64,000 bases of DNA from an uncultured Lachnospiraceae bacterium (GCA_946631295.1 CAMOZY010000002.1:32311-96310), one strand, 5' to 3'. Counted from the first letter of the stretch, positions 18,520 through 29,878 are shown. Translations and numbers: made by a program. The notes: generated from the letters alone by a model not told the origin.

Positions 18520-18605
18520 AGTAATAAATCAGTGCTCAGGGGCTGTAATGCTATTTAGTCGGGCAGATGTCTGAGCAAAAAAACATATTTCAAGAGGTTA
18601 AGATT

Positions 18606-20039
18606 ATGGCAGACAAGAAAATGGTTGAAGAGATCACTTCAATGGATGAGGATTTCGCCCAGTGGTATACGGATATAGTCCGTAAGGCTGAGCTGATCGA
18701 GTATACATCCGTTAAGGGATGCATGGCTATCAAGCCCGACGGATATGCGATCTGGGAGAATATCCAGTCCGAGCTCGATAAGAGATTCAAGGCTACGGGC
18801 GTACGTAACGTATATATGCCCATGTTCATTCCCGAATCTCTTCTTGAGAAAGAGAAGGATCATGTTGAAGGATTTGCACCCGAGGTTGCATGGGTAACAC
18901 ACGGAGGACTCGAGCCCCTTCAGGAGAGAATGTGTGTGCGTCCCACATCCGAGACCCTTTTCTGTGATTTTTATAAGAACGATGTTCATTCATACAGGGA
19001 TCTTCCCAAGGTCTATAACCAGTGGTGCTCTGTTGTCCGCTGGGAAAAGGAGACCAGACCCTTCCTCCGTTCCAGAGAATTCCTCTGGCAGGAAGGCCAT
19101 ACCGCTCATGCAACCGCTGAGGATGCAGAGAATCGTACGGTACAGATGCTGAACGTCTATGCGGATTTTCTTGAGGATTTCCTTGCAATCCCCGTGATCA
19201 AGGGACAGAAGACCGAGAAGGAGAAGTTTGCAGGAGCTGAAGCTACCTATACCGTAGAAGCACTCATGCATGATGGCAAGGCACTTCAGTCCGGAACCAG
19301 CCACAACTTCGGTAACGGATTTGCAAAGGCTTTCGATATCCAGTTTACCGACAAGGACAATACACTCAAGTATGTATATCAGACATCATGGGGTGTTACC
19401 ACAAGACTTATCGGAGCTATCATCATGGTACACGGAGACAATGAAGGACTTGTTCTTCCTCCCCGTGTTGCACCTGTACAGCTCTGCATCATTCCTATCC
19501 AGCAGAAGAAGGAAGGCGTACTTGATAAGGCATATGAGCTTAGGGATAAGCTTTCAGCCGTTGCCCGTGTGAAGGTCGATGATACCGACAAGACTCCCGG
19601 ATGGAAATTCTCCGAGGCAGAGATGAGAGGATATCCGCTTCGTCTTGAGATCGGTCCCAAGGATATCGAGGCAGGAAAGTGCGTACTCGTAAGAAGAGAC
19701 ACGAGAGAAAAGATCGAAGCCTCACTTGATGAAGTGGCTGCAAAGGTTCCCGAACTTCTCGAGACCATGCAGAAGGAAATGCTCGAAAGAGCAAGGGCTC
19801 ACAGAGACGCTCATACCTATACCGCTACATCCTATGACGAATTCAAGAAGGTCTTCACCGAGAAATCCGGATTCGTAAAGGCTATGTGGTGCGGATGCAA
19901 GGAGTGCGAGGAGCAGATCAAGGCAGACCTTTCCGTTACCAGCAGATGTATCCCCTTCGAGCAGGAGACTCTTTCCGATGTATGTGTATGCTGTGGAAAG
20001 CCTGCACAGAAGATGGTTTACTGGGGAAGAGCTTATTGA
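18606..20039 (+). CDS. proS: Proline--tRNA ligase (archaeal/eukaryal-type)
   Basis: [59 protein letters not shown]-terminal Cys-rich zinc domain ending in Y. Confidence 0.97.
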   Translation: MADKKMVEEITSMDEDFAQWYTDIVRKAELIEYTSVKGCMAIKPDGYAIWENIQSELDKRFKATGVRNVYMPMFIPESLLEKEKDHVEGFAPEVAWVTHGGLEPLQERMCVRPTSETLFCDFYKNDVHSYRDLPKVYNQWCSVVRWEKETRPFLRSREFLWQEGHTAHATAEDAENRTVQMLNVYADFLEDFLAIPVIKGQKTEKEKFAGAEATYTVEALMHDGKALQSGTSHNFGNGFAKAFDIQFTDKDNTLKYVYQTSWGVTTRLIGAIIMVHGDNEGLVLPPRVAPVQLCIIPIQQKKEGVLDKAYELRDKLSAVARVKVDDTDKTPGWKFSEAEMRGYPLRLEIGPKDIEAGKCVLVRRDTREKIEASLDEVAAKVPELLETMQKEMLERARAHRDAHTYTATSYDEFKKVFTEKSGFVKAMWCGCKECEEQIKADLSVTSRCIPFEQETLSDVCVCCGKPAQKMVYWGRAY

Positions 20040-20092
20040 TATGACACCTGTGTCAGGCATGGCCTGCGCGGTATGAAAGCGGCGTGAGGAAA

Positions 20093-20965
20093 ATGATCCA
20101 CGAGATTTTTAAAATGGAATACCCCGGCTCTCTTGAATATTCAAGATTTGAAACCTTTATTCAGGAGCCTGCCGAGGAACTGGCAGTAAAGAAAAGACCA
20201 ATGATAGTCATCTGCCCGGGCGGTGCATATGCCTATACCTCTCCGAGAGAGGCTGAGCCTGTTGCCTATAAGCTCATGGCTGAAGGATATGATGTCGGAA
20301 TACTCTATTATTCCTGCGCTCCAGCAAAATACCCGACCGCGCTCATGGAGGCAGCTTCCTGCTTCAGGATAATAAGGAAGAATGCTTCGAAATGGCGTGT
20401 TGATAAAAATGCGGTCCTTATAATGGGATTTTCCGCAGGCGGACATCTTGCTGCAAGTTATGCCTGCTACTGGAATGATCCTAAGATTGCAGAAGGAATA
20501 GGACTTAAGGGTTCTTCCGAAGTTCTGCGTCCGAACGGACAGATCCTGTGTTACCCCGTTATTACTTCCGGAGAATATGCCCATGTGGGTTCAATCGACA
20601 ATCTCTGCGGTGACAACAAGGCACTCCGCAAAAAGATGTCACTTGAGAAGGCGGTAAATACCGATACACCTCCCGCATTCATATGGCATACATATCTGGA
20701 CAACACCGTTCCTGTGGAAAATTCACTGCTGTATTTATCAGCCCTCAGGAAAAATAATATCCCTGCGGAATTTCATATCTATTCACAGGGATGGCACGGA
20801 CTTTCTTTGGCGAATGAGCTTTCACTGAGCAGATACGGTGCCGAGGATTACCCTTCGGTTTCTACGTGGATCGGCCTCTGCACTAACTGGCTGAAGACCA
20901 ATTATCCGCTTACGGTAAAAGCGGATCTTAAGGGCAAAGAGCCCTGGCGTGTAAAAGACAAATGA
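20093..20965 (+). CDS. Alpha/beta hydrolase (acetyl xylan esterase-like)
   Basis: CPGGAYAYTSPREAEPVAYKL, nucleophile GFSAGGHLAASYA, SQGWHGLSLA. Confidence 0.87.
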   Translation: MIHEIFKMEYPGSLEYSRFETFIQEPAEELAVKKRPMIVICPGGAYAYTSPREAEPVAYKLMAEGYDVGILYYSCAPAKYPTALMEAASCFRIIRKNASKWRVDKNAVLIMGFSAGGHLAASYACYWNDPKIAEGIGLKGSSEVLRPNGQILCYPVITSGEYAHVGSIDNLCGDNKALRKKMSLEKAVNTDTPPAFIWHTYLDNTVPVENSLLYLSALRKNNIPAEFHIYSQGWHGLSLANELSLSRYGAEDYPSVSTWIGLCTNWLKTNYPLTVKADLKGKEPWRVKDK

Positions 20966-21981
20966 ACATGATCGTAATCGACCTTGAGTGGAACCAGAGT
21001 TCTACGGGAACCGAACCCGAAACAGCCGTGATGCCCTTTGAGATCATCGAGATCGGCGCCGTTAAATACGGTGAGGGCGGCAAGCTGGTATCTGAGTTCA
21101 GTGAACTGGTAAAACCCAGAGTCTACAGGAAACTGCATAATTACACAAGCAAGCTCGTTCATCTTCAGATGGAGGAGCTTGAAAAAGGTGATACCTTCGA
21201 GAATGTTTCCCGGAGGTTTTTTGAATGGTGCGGATCTGATCCAGTGTTCGTAACATGGGGGCCGGGAGACATCAATGTGCTTCAGCAGAATCTGAAATAC
21301 TTCGGACTTCCTCTTTTGTCAGAGGGACCGGTGGCATACATAGACGCTCAGAAGCTTTTCATGCTCACATGCGAGGAAGACCGCAAGACAAGAAGAAACC
21401 TTGAATATGCAGTCGATCATTTCGGAATAGAGAAGGATATCCCCTTTCACAGGGCATTCAGTGATGCGTATTACACCGCGCTGGTCCTTAAGAAGGTTCT
21501 TGAAAAAGACAGAGATGTCATAAAATTCGTATCCTACGACATTACATATCCGCCTTCTGACAAGGCACATGAGATATCCATGATCTTCCCGACATATGAA
21601 AAGTGGATATCCAGGGTCTTTAAGGACAGAGATGCTGCTTTTAAGGACAGGGATTCGCTTTCTACAAGGTGTTATCTGTGCGGAAAAAAGGCTAAGAGAA
21701 AGATAAGATGGTTCTCAATGGGTGACAGGAAATATTACTGCCTCGGAGAGTGTGAAGAACATGGCCTTTTGAAGGGCAAGATAATAATGCACCCCTGCAC
21801 CTCACCAGAGGGAGTCTTTCTGGTTAAGACTCTGCGGCTTGTTAATGAAAAGGAAGCGGCGGTTGTTGAGAAGAAGTTCAACAAGGTACGTGAATACAGA
21901 AAAAATAATACCGCAGGACCTGCGGTAAAGAAATCTCCCAAGAGCAGCTCGGGACCTGTTCCCGAGGATAAGGGAGACTGA
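20962..21981 (+). CDS. DEDDh 3'-5' exonuclease domain protein
   Basis: VIDLEWNQ...EIIEIGAVKY, TWGPGDINVLQQNLKYF, HRAFSDAYYTALV; 4-nt overlap with upstream gene. Confidence 0.88.
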   Translation: MNMIVIDLEWNQSSTGTEPETAVMPFEIIEIGAVKYGEGGKLVSEFSELVKPRVYRKLHNYTSKLVHLQMEELEKGDTFENVSRRFFEWCGSDPVFVTWGPGDINVLQQNLKYFGLPLLSEGPVAYIDAQKLFMLTCEEDRKTRRNLEYAVDHFGIEKDIPFHRAFSDAYYTALVLKKVLEKDRDVIKFVSYDITYPPSDKAHEISMIFPTYEKWISRVFKDRDAAFKDRDSLSTRCYLCGKKAKRKIRWFSMGDRKYYCLGECEEHGLLKGKIIMHPCTSPEGVFLVKTLRLVNEKEAAVVEKKFNKVREYRKNNTAGPAVKKSPKSSSGPVPEDKGD

Positions 21982-22016
21982 TGAACATTTCAAGTAAGAC
22001 CGGAGTAATTCCTGCG

Positions 22017-22559
22017 TCAGGCAATGTTTTCTACGTGGATGTGGAGCCTTTCATGAAGCTTTTCGGATGAACTCCTTACGGTGAACGGCTCATACAGTGC
22101 ACAGTATTTGTCTGCGATGCAGATGAGCATGCCTTCCTTGGTGTGAGGAGCCTTGAGCACGAGAGGATACATATGATGCAGTATCACATCCTTCTCGGTA
22201 TCGTTAAGCTCACCGATTATGGCCTTGGCTCTAGTGGCAGAATCGATCGGGTGCCGGGTGATGCACATGCGTCCTGTTGTGTAGACTACCTTGCGGTTTC
22301 CGATAAGCCCCATGTCATGGCAAAGACATGCCTTAATCAGGGCATCGCGGTCCACGGATTTAAAGAGTCCCGCCATGCGGAGTGCAGTCTTGGTAACATG
22401 AAGAGAATGATCGCTGACATTTGATCTGAAATGATGGGACTGACCAAAGCCCCTGGCAAACATTTCGGAATCCAGTATGTCACTGCCGGTCGTTCTTATT
22501 TCTTTTTCAATGTCCTCTTTTGTTCTCATGGCAATTAATTCACAACATGTGGTTTTCAT
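22017..22559 (-). CDS. HD-domain phosphohydrolase
   Basis: NVSDHSLHVTKTALRMAGLF...KACLCHDMGLIG; start codon uncertain (22559 or 22529). Confidence 0.8.
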   Translation of the reverse strand: MKTTCCELIAMRTKEDIEKEIRTTGSDILDSEMFARGFGQSHHFRSNVSDHSLHVTKTALRMAGLFKSVDRDALIKACLCHDMGLIGNRKVVYTTGRMCITRHPIDSATRAKAIIGELNDTEKDVILHHMYPLVLKAPHTKEGMLICIADKYCALYEPFTVRSSSEKLHERLHIHVENIA

Positions 22560-22668
22560 TTCTACGTTGCCACATGATTTTATATCACATTTCCTGATGT
22601 TACAAGAGACATTTTTATGTATTTTCCGGGAAACGATTTCCCTTGCTGAATGAGGAAAGACAGATCGG

Positions 22669-24552
22669 ATGAAGGATTTTTCCGAAGAACTGAAGAAGCT
22701 TCCTGCTGAGCCGGGCGTTTATATCATGCGTGATGAGAATGATACCATCATGTATGTGGGCAAGGCTGTGAACCTGCGCAATCGTGTCAGGTCATATTTT
22801 CGCAGCAATATCGGAAGAGGCCCGGCAATCGACAATATGGTGGCCAGGATCGACCACTTTGAGTTCATTGTGACAGATTCAGAGCTCGAGGCGCTCGTTC
22901 TTGAAAATAACCTCATCAAGGAGCATTCGCCCAAATACAACACTCTGTTAAAAGATGACAAGACCTATCCTTACATCAAGGTGACTACCGGCGAGGATTA
23001 TCCGAGGATCCTTTTTTCCAGGACAATGAAGCGGGATAAGTCCAGATATTTCGGCCCCTACAGTTCTGCTCAGGCTGTTAAGGATACGATCGAACTGCTT
23101 AACAGGATATTCAGGCTAAGGACGTGTAACCGTAAGCTTCCGGAGGATATAGGGCTGGACAGACCCTGCCTGAATTATCATATAGGTCAGTGCACAGGGC
23201 CCTGTCAGGGGTATGTTTCGAAGGAAGAGTATGCCCTGCAGGTATCGGGAGCACTGGAATTTCTTAACGGTAATTACGGTCCGATCATAAAGGATCTGGA
23301 GAATAAGATGAAGGAAGCCTCCGATGATATGAGGTTTGAAGAGGCTGCCAGATACAGGGATCTTGCAGAGTCCGTAAAGAGTGTGGCTCAGAAGCAGAAG
23401 ATAACCGGAAATGTCGGAACCGACAGAGATATCATAGGAATGGCCAGAGACGGAGAGGATATCGTTATTCAGATATTCTTTGTAAGGGACGGAAGACTCA
23501 TGGGCCGTGAGCATTACCATATGACGGATTCACTCATGGAAAATGACGGCAATGTCATTGGAATGTTCATCAAGCAGTTTTATTCGGGAACTCCTTTTAT
23601 TCCGAGGGAGATCATGATCAGGAATGCGCCTGAGGATATGGAGGTCATAGAGGGCTGGCTGTCCGAAAAGAGCGGACATAAGATAACCCTTACGGTCCCC
23701 AAGATAGGAACCAAGGCAAAGCTCCTTGAGATGAGTGAGGAAAATGCCCGTATCATTCTCCATAATGACAGTGAAAAGATAAAGCGGGAGGAGGCAAGGA
23801 CCTCCGGAGCTGTCAGCGAGATAGAGAAGATCCTTAAAACTGACGGTCTTGTCAGAATGGAAGCTTTTGATATATCCAATACCAACGGATTCGAAAATGT
23901 CGCATCGATGGTGGTATTTGAAAACGGAAGACCCAAGAGGAGCGATTACAGGAAGTTCAGGATAAAGTCCGTGGAAGGACCAAACGACTATGCCTGTATG
24001 AAGGAAGCGCTGACAAGACGCTTTACCCATGGAATGGAAGAGGCCGGAAGGATCAGGGAAGCGGGGGAAGGCGCCGAGGCAGTACGTTTTTCCCATCTGC
24101 CGGATCTGCTGCTCATGGACGGCGGAAGAGGTCAGGTAAATATCGCTCTTGAGGTTCTTGAAAGTCTTGGACTCGATATTCCCGTGTGCGGAATGGTCAA
24201 GGACGACCGTCACAGGACAAGGGGGTTATATTTTAACAACCTGGAACTTCCGATAGATACACATTCCGAAGGCTTCAAGCTGATAACAAGGATACAGGAC
24301 GAAGCCCACAGATTTGCCATAGAATATCATAAGTCCCTCCGTGCCAAGTCTCAGACAAAGTCCCTTCTCGATGATATCCCGGGTGTTGGACCTGCAAGGA
24401 AGAAGGCTCTTATGAAGAAATTCCAGACCATATCGGACATTTCAAGGGCCACGGCGGAGGAACTTGCAGCCCTTCCGGAGATACCCGAAGATGTGGCTGC
24501 ATCAATTGTTTCCTATTTCGAAAATCTTCGTGAAAAAACTGATAAAATGTAG
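22669..24552 (+). CDS. uvrC: Excinuclease ABC subunit UvrC
   Basis: LPAEPGVYIMRDENDTIMYVGKAVNLRNRVRSYF GIY-YIG domain; UVR motif; C-terminal HhH. Confidence 0.98.
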   Translation: MKDFSEELKKLPAEPGVYIMRDENDTIMYVGKAVNLRNRVRSYFRSNIGRGPAIDNMVARIDHFEFIVTDSELEALVLENNLIKEHSPKYNTLLKDDKTYPYIKVTTGEDYPRILFSRTMKRDKSRYFGPYSSAQAVKDTIELLNRIFRLRTCNRKLPEDIGLDRPCLNYHIGQCTGPCQGYVSKEEYALQVSGALEFLNGNYGPIIKDLENKMKEASDDMRFEEAARYRDLAESVKSVAQKQKITGNVGTDRDIIGMARDGEDIVIQIFFVRDGRLMGREHYHMTDSLMENDGNVIGMFIKQFYSGTPFIPREIMIRNAPEDMEVIEGWLSEKSGHKITLTVPKIGTKAKLLEMSEENARIILHNDSEKIKREEARTSGAVSEIEKILKTDGLVRMEAFDISNTNGFENVASMVVFENGRPKRSDYRKFRIKSVEGPNDYACMKEALTRRFTHGMEEAGRIREAGEGAEAVRFSHLPDLLLMDGGRGQVNIALEVLESLGLDIPVCGMVKDDRHRTRGLYFNNLELPIDTHSEGFKLITRIQDEAHRFAIEYHKSLRAKSQTKSLLDDIPGVGPARKKALMKKFQTISDISRATAEELAALPEIPEDVAASIVSYFENLREKTDKM

Positions 24553-24620
24553 TGAAAACGCTGAATTCGTGGTATCATAACGGAGTGTTTTCGGTATCAA
24601 ATGCATGGTATGGAGGCAAA

Positions 24621-26099
24621 ATGGAAAAGCAGGGATTTGATTCCAAAAAATATCTTGAGCTTCAGTCAGCTCATATAAGGGAGAGAATCTCCAGATTCGG
24701 CAAGCTCTATCTGGAATTCGGCGGAAAGCTGTATGATGACTATCATGCATCGAGAGTTCTGCCCGGATTTGCCCCCAATAATAAGCTTCTTATGCTCGAG
24801 CAGCTCAAGGATCAGGCTGAAATTGTCATTGTCATAAGCGCGGATGCGATCGAGCAGAATAAGGTAAGAGGCGACCTCGGTATCACTTATGACCAGGATG
24901 TTCTCAGACTCGTCAAGGTATTCAGGGAGTTAGGATTCCTGGTATCAAGCATAGTCATAACAAAGTATTCGGGTCAGCCTGCTGCAGACCGTTTCAGACA
25001 GCTTCTTGATTCACATGAACTCAAGAGTTATCTTCACTATCCCATTGACGGATATCCTTCCAACATTCCTTTGATTGTTTCCGATGAGGGATATGGCAAG
25101 AATGATTATATTGAAACTACCAGACCTCTTGTTGTCGTTACCGCACCCGGACCCGGAAGCGGCAAAATGGCAACATGTCTGTCACAGCTCTATCATGAGC
25201 ATAAGAGAGGCGTGAATGCGGGATATGCCAAGTTCGAGACATTCCCTATCTGGAATCTTCCTCTCCGTCATCCCGTTAACATTGCATACGAGGCTGCTAC
25301 GGCTGACCTCGATGATGTTAATATGATCGACCCTTTCCATCTTGAAGCATACGGAGAGACAACGGTCAATTATAACCGCGATGTGGAGATATTCCCCGTC
25401 CTCAGTGCTCTTTTCGAAGCGATAAGCGGAGAGTGCCCTTACAAGAGTCCCACCGATATGGGCGTTAATATGGCAGGCTATGCGATAACGGATGACGATG
25501 CATGCCGCAGCGCTTCGTGTCAGGAGATTCTCAGAAGATATTATGCAAGTGCCGTTTCCGTCAAAAAGGGAGACGCTCCCAAGGCTGAGCTTTATAAGCA
25601 GGAACTTCTCCTCAAGCAGGCCGGGATCACTCCCGAGGACAGGAAGGTTGCGGTGGCTGCAATGGACAGACAGAGCGAGAGCGGAACTCCTGCCGCAGCG
25701 ATCGAGCTTCCCGACGGAACCATCGTAACGGGACGTACCAATCCCCTTCTCGGTGCTGCCGCATCATGTCTTCTCAATGCGATCAAGGTTCTGGCAGGTA
25801 TTCCCCATGAGGTCAAGGTCATGAGTGAGGAGACTCTTATCCCCATCCAGACTCTTAAGACCAGCTATATGGGTGCACATAACCCCAGACTTCATACCGA
25901 TGAGATGCTCATAGCTCTTTCAAGTTCGGCTTCCACCAATCCCCTTGCCAAGTCAGCACTTGACTGTCTGCCGGGATTAAGAGGCGCCGAGGCACATTCA
26001 AGCGTCATCCTTTCAAGAGTTGACGAGAATGTATACCGCAAGCTCGGAATACGACTTACCTGCACTCCCGAATACGAGAGGGGCAAGGATTTCGTCTGA
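24621..26099 (+). CDS. DUF1846 family protein
   Basis: FDSKKYLELQSAHIRERISRFGKLYLEFGGKLYDDYHASRVLPGF typical of DUF1846; SD GGAGG. Confidence 0.9.
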   Translation: MEKQGFDSKKYLELQSAHIRERISRFGKLYLEFGGKLYDDYHASRVLPGFAPNNKLLMLEQLKDQAEIVIVISADAIEQNKVRGDLGITYDQDVLRLVKVFRELGFLVSSIVITKYSGQPAADRFRQLLDSHELKSYLHYPIDGYPSNIPLIVSDEGYGKNDYIETTRPLVVVTAPGPGSGKMATCLSQLYHEHKRGVNAGYAKFETFPIWNLPLRHPVNIAYEAATADLDDVNMIDPFHLEAYGETTVNYNRDVEIFPVLSALFEAISGECPYKSPTDMGVNMAGYAITDDDACRSASCQEILRRYYASAVSVKKGDAPKAELYKQELLLKQAGITPEDRKVAVAAMDRQSESGTPAAAIELPDGTIVTGRTNPLLGAAASCLLNAIKVLAGIPHEVKVMSEETLIPIQTLKTSYMGAHNPRLHTDEMLIALSSSASTNPLAKSALDCLPGLRGAEAHSSVILSRVDENVYRKLGIRLTCTPEYERGKDFV

Positions 26100-26132
26100 T
26101 ACCGCTGACAAGTTTTTAATACGGTGATCTAA

Positions 26133-28370
26133 TTGGATAATAATCAACAAAATCAAAACAACAAACGCCCCGGTGGCGGACGTAACAACTCATGGATGAT
26201 GATACTTGCCCTGCTTTGCACGGTAGTGGTCATCTTCCTGTTCTACAACATGCTCTTCGGTGGGAAGGGTGCTACCCAGACCAAGGAGTACACCGAGTTC
26301 ATCAATGACCTTGAAAGTGACAAGGTTGAGGCAGTTGAACTCGATGCGGAGAATGCGGAACTGACCGTAACGCTCAAGATGTCCGCAGTGCTTTCCGAAT
26401 CTGATTCAGAAGGTGCCGGAGCCGATACGAGCAGGATAGAGCAGTATGCTTATTACGTTCAGCTGCAGAACGAGAGGGTATATACCACAAGACTCATGGA
26501 GTCCATGGATAACCTGATGCAGAGACTCGAGGAACACGGAGTTTCCGGTCAGAGAGTCGTCAGTTCCTCATCGGGACTTCTTACTGAGATATTCGTCGGA
26601 GTGGTCCTTCCCGTACTTCTGCTCTGGCTTCTTGCATCATTCGTCATGAGAAGGATGGGCGGAGGCGGAGGCCCTTTAAATGTCGGAAAGAGCAACGCCA
26701 AGGTCTATGTTCAGAAGGAGACCGGAGTTACCTTCAAGGATGTTGCGGGAGAAGACGAAGCCAAGGAATCTCTTGTTGAAGTTGTAGACTTCCTTCACAA
26801 TCCCGGCAAATATTCGGGCATCGGTGCAAGACTTCCCAAGGGAGCACTTCTCGTAGGACCTCCCGGAACCGGTAAGACACTTCTTGCCAAGGCTGTTGCG
26901 GGTGAAGCACATGTTCCCTTCTTTTCACTGACCGGTTCGGATTTCATAGAGCTCTATGTCGGCGTCGGTGCTTCGAGAGTAAGAGATCTTTTCAGGGAAG
27001 CTACCAAGAATGCACCCTGTATCATCTTCATCGATGAGATCGATGCTATCGGAAGAAGCCGTGATTCCAAGTACGGCGGCGGTAATGAGGAAAGAGAACA
27101 GACCCTTAACCAGCTCCTTTCCGAGATGGATGGTTTCGATTCTTCCAAGGGTATCCTGATCCTCGGCGCAACCAACCGCCCCGAGATACTTGATAAGGCA
27201 CTCTTAAGACCCGGACGTTTCGACAGACGTATCATCGTTGATAAGCCCGATCTTAAGGGAAGAGTTGAGATACTCAAGGTTCATGCGAAGAACGTCAAGA
27301 TGGATGAGAGCGTGGATCTTGATGCCATAGCACTTGCAACAAGCGGTGCAGTAGGTTCCGATCTTGCCAATATGATCAATGAGGCTGCCATCAACGCAGT
27401 CAAGGAAGGCAGGGAATATGTCTGCCAGAAGGATCTTTTCAATGCGGTTGAGCAGGTCCTTGTAGGCAAGGAAAAGAAGGACCGCATCATGAGTGCCGAG
27501 GAGAGAAAGATCGTCTCCTATCATGAAGTCGGACACGCACTCATAACTGCGCTTCAGAAAAATTCCGAGCCTGTTCAGAAGATCACGATAGTTCCCAGAA
27601 CAATGGGTGCCCTCGGATATGTAATGCAGGTTCCTGAGGAAGAGAAGTACCTAAACTCCAAGGAAGAACTCGAGAATATGATAGTTTCCGCTCTCGGCGG
27701 ACGTGCTGCGGAAGAGATCGTGTTCGGTAATGTTACGACCGGTGCGGCTAACGATATCGAGAAGGCTACATCAATAGCCAAGAATATGATCACCCGCTTC
27801 GGTATGAGCGACAGGTTCGGACTTGCAGGATTTGCAACGGTAGAAAGCCAGTATCTTGAAGGACGTACATCTCTTAACTGTTCCGACCAGACGGCAGCTG
27901 CCATAGATGAAGAAGTTGTCTCGATGCTCAAGAAGGCGTACGACAAGGCCAAGGAGCTCCTTTCCGAGAACCGTGAGCTCATGGATAAGCTTGCCGGATA
28001 TCTCATCGAAAAAGAGACCATAACCGGTAAGGAATTCATGAAGATCTTCAGAAAGGAAAAGGGAATCCCCGAGCCTGAAGAAGAGCAGAAGGATGTTACC
28101 GGAAGCGAAGCGTCCGGGGAAAAGAAGGAAGCTGCCGCAGACGAAACTCCTGATGAAAAGAAGGAAGCTGCAGAGGCTGAATCTTCAGCTGAAAGCATGG
28201 ATGATACCTCAGCCGGAGATGACGGAGCATCGGATAAAAATGATTCTGATGCAGGATCTGATGATTCGTCCGAAGAAAAGTCCGAAAAGAGCGTATATTT
28301 TTCAAAAGATGATGATCCGGAAGACGGACCATCGGAAGATGTGGGGATATTTTCAAATCACACGATCTGA
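26133..28370 (+). CDS. ftsH: ATP-dependent zinc metalloprotease FtsH (TTG start)
   Basis: [42 protein letters not shown] (HExxH); long acidic C-terminal tail. Confidence 0.98.
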   Translation: MDNNQQNQNNKRPGGGRNNSWMMILALLCTVVVIFLFYNMLFGGKGATQTKEYTEFINDLESDKVEAVELDAENAELTVTLKMSAVLSESDSEGAGADTSRIEQYAYYVQLQNERVYTTRLMESMDNLMQRLEEHGVSGQRVVSSSSGLLTEIFVGVVLPVLLLWLLASFVMRRMGGGGGPLNVGKSNAKVYVQKETGVTFKDVAGEDEAKESLVEVVDFLHNPGKYSGIGARLPKGALLVGPPGTGKTLLAKAVAGEAHVPFFSLTGSDFIELYVGVGASRVRDLFREATKNAPCIIFIDEIDAIGRSRDSKYGGGNEEREQTLNQLLSEMDGFDSSKGILILGATNRPEILDKALLRPGRFDRRIIVDKPDLKGRVEILKVHAKNVKMDESVDLDAIALATSGAVGSDLANMINEAAINAVKEGREYVCQKDLFNAVEQVLVGKEKKDRIMSAEERKIVSYHEVGHALITALQKNSEPVQKITIVPRTMGALGYVMQVPEEEKYLNSKEELENMIVSALGGRAAEEIVFGNVTTGAANDIEKATSIAKNMITRFGMSDRFGLAGFATVESQYLEGRTSLNCSDQTAAAIDEEVVSMLKKAYDKAKELLSENRELMDKLAGYLIEKETITGKEFMKIFRKEKGIPEPEEEQKDVTGSEASGEKKEAAADETPDEKKEAAEAESSAESMDDTSAGDDGASDKNDSDAGSDDSSEEKSEKSVYFSKDDDPEDGPSEDVGIFSNHTI

Positions 28371-28375
28371 TCTGT

Positions 28376-29878
28376 ATGATGACACGGAAGCGTGACAAAT
28401 CAAGAATCTATCGCAACAAGGGCAGAGTCATGACTCTGCCTCTTGTGGTTTTATTGCTCATCATGATTCCGGTCAGATCCTATGCCACAGCCCCAATAAC
28501 GCTTGTATCACCGGGGGCTGACATAGATACGTCAAACATACCAAACTGGCCAAAAGGACCGGATACCGGAGCTTCATCAGTCATTTTGATGGAATCCTCG
28601 ACAGGTGCCGTCCTTTATTCCAAGAATGCTCATGAGAAAGCTTATCCTGCTGCGATGACTGCGGTTGTAACGAGCATGCTCGCTGCGGAGATGTGCGATC
28701 TTGATGACAAGGTAGTCTTTTCCCGCGAAGCGGTTTATGATGTTCCGCCCGGAACCGTCAATATCGCGATAGATGTAGGTGAATCGTTAAGCGTAAGTGA
28801 ATGTCTTCAGGCAATACTTATTAGAGGTGCGGCGGAGTGCGGATTTGCCATTGCTGAGCATGTGGGAGGCGGCTCCAGAGAACAGTTCGTTGCGATGATG
28901 AATTCAAGGGCTGCTGAGAGCGGATGCCGTGATACATCATTTTCCAATCCTGTAGGGTTGCATTCCGAGGACCATTACACCACAGCCTATGATATGGCAC
29001 TTCTTGGAAGGGACTTTTTCAATAACGAACTCCTTTGCAAGTATTCGCTGCAAAAGACCCTGCATCTGTATCCTTCGGAAGGTCAGCAGGATGAGATCAT
29101 AGAGCGCAATAACCTTGGTATGATTCAGGGGAGCACCTATGAATACGAATACCTTATCGGTGCAAGAACGGGATATACGGATGAAGCAGGATACTGTCTG
29201 ATCGCTGGCGCGGAGAGGGACGGGATAAGACTTATCGCCGTTATTATGAACGACGGTAAGGATGAAAGATACGAGGATGCCATAGCTCTTTTCGATTACG
29301 GATTTTCAAATTTTGCGATGGTAAATGCTTCGGAAAATGAGAAATCCTACGATATAGGAACAAGAGTCGGTTCTTACGGGACAACTGATATCATGGGAGA
29401 TTCACGTCCCATGCTTTCCCTGGATAAAAATGATAAGGTGCTCCTTCCTCTTACGATGGAGTTTACTGATCTGGAAAGTTACATCACATACGAAAATGTT
29501 CCGGATTCAGAGGCTGCAAGGATCATCTATTCTTACGGCGGAGTGTATCTTGGAAAGTGTTCGATCCTGTTCGGTGAGCCTTCGGAAAACTACGATTTCG
29601 GCATAAGGACCGAGGAGAATGAAGAAGCTGAAGCACCCCCGAAGAAAACCTTTGTTTTCATCAATATCGTCAGGGTTGCTGCGATAAGCGCAGGTATAGC
29701 TGCCTTTATGTTCATTCTGTATGTGGTGAGGGGATGGTACAAGAGATACAGGAGAGTTCATCCCAACTGGAGAAGGCAGTACAGAAAGGATAGAAGACGT
29801 ACTCCACTGACCGGTAAGTTCAGGAAGGAGAAGCCGTATAATCTGTTTTCAGATAAAGGAAGAAAGAGAAAGAAATGA
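28376..29878 (+). CDS. D-alanyl-D-alanine carboxypeptidase-like (PBP5/DacF family) protein, predicted catalytically inactive
   Basis: Family-typical context (SVILMESSTGAVLYSKNAHEKAYPAAMTAVVTSMLAAE, AIAEHVGGGSREQFVAMMNSRAAESGCRDTSFSNPVGLHSEDHYTTAYDMAL, ARTGYTDEAGYCLIAGAERDG) but all three active-site motifs are substituted; C-terminal TM and basic tail. Confidence 0.9.
   Translation: MMTRKRDKSRIYRNKGRVMTLPLVVLLLIMIPVRSYATAPITLVSPGADIDTSNIPNWPKGPDTGASSVILMESSTGAVLYSKNAHEKAYPAAMTAVVTSMLAAEMCDLDDKVVFSREAVYDVPPGTVNIAIDVGESLSVSECLQAILIRGAAECGFAIAEHVGGGSREQFVAMMNSRAAESGCRDTSFSNPVGLHSEDHYTTAYDMALLGRDFFNNELLCKYSLQKTLHLYPSEGQQDEIIERNNLGMIQGSTYEYEYLIGARTGYTDEAGYCLIAGAERDGIRLIAVIMNDGKDERYEDAIALFDYGFSNFAMVNASENEKSYDIGTRVGSYGTTDIMGDSRPMLSLDKNDKVLLPLTMEFTDLESYITYENVPDSEAARIIYSYGGVYLGKCSILFGEPSENYDFGIRTEENEEAEAPPKKTFVFINIVRVAAISAGIAAFMFILYVVRGWYKRYRRVHPNWRRQYRKDRRRTPLTGKFRKEKPYNLFSDKGRKRKK

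Noticed and set aside
18520-18605. Searched for a T-box leader upstream of proS
   Set aside because: The gap is too short and has no T-box motif or terminator/antiterminator pair.
22560-22668. Divergent intergenic region between HD gene and uvrC considered as a riboswitch or small RNA locus
   Set aside because: I could not identify a conserved aptamer or convincing extended structure; only ordinary promoter-like elements.
23530-24213. 227-aa minus-strand ORF antisense to uvrC
   Set aside because: Opposite conserved UvrC coding sequence, no domain, no convincing initiation region.
27575-28198. 207-aa minus-strand ORF antisense to ftsH
   Set aside because: Ser-rich shadow ORF opposite conserved FtsH sequence.
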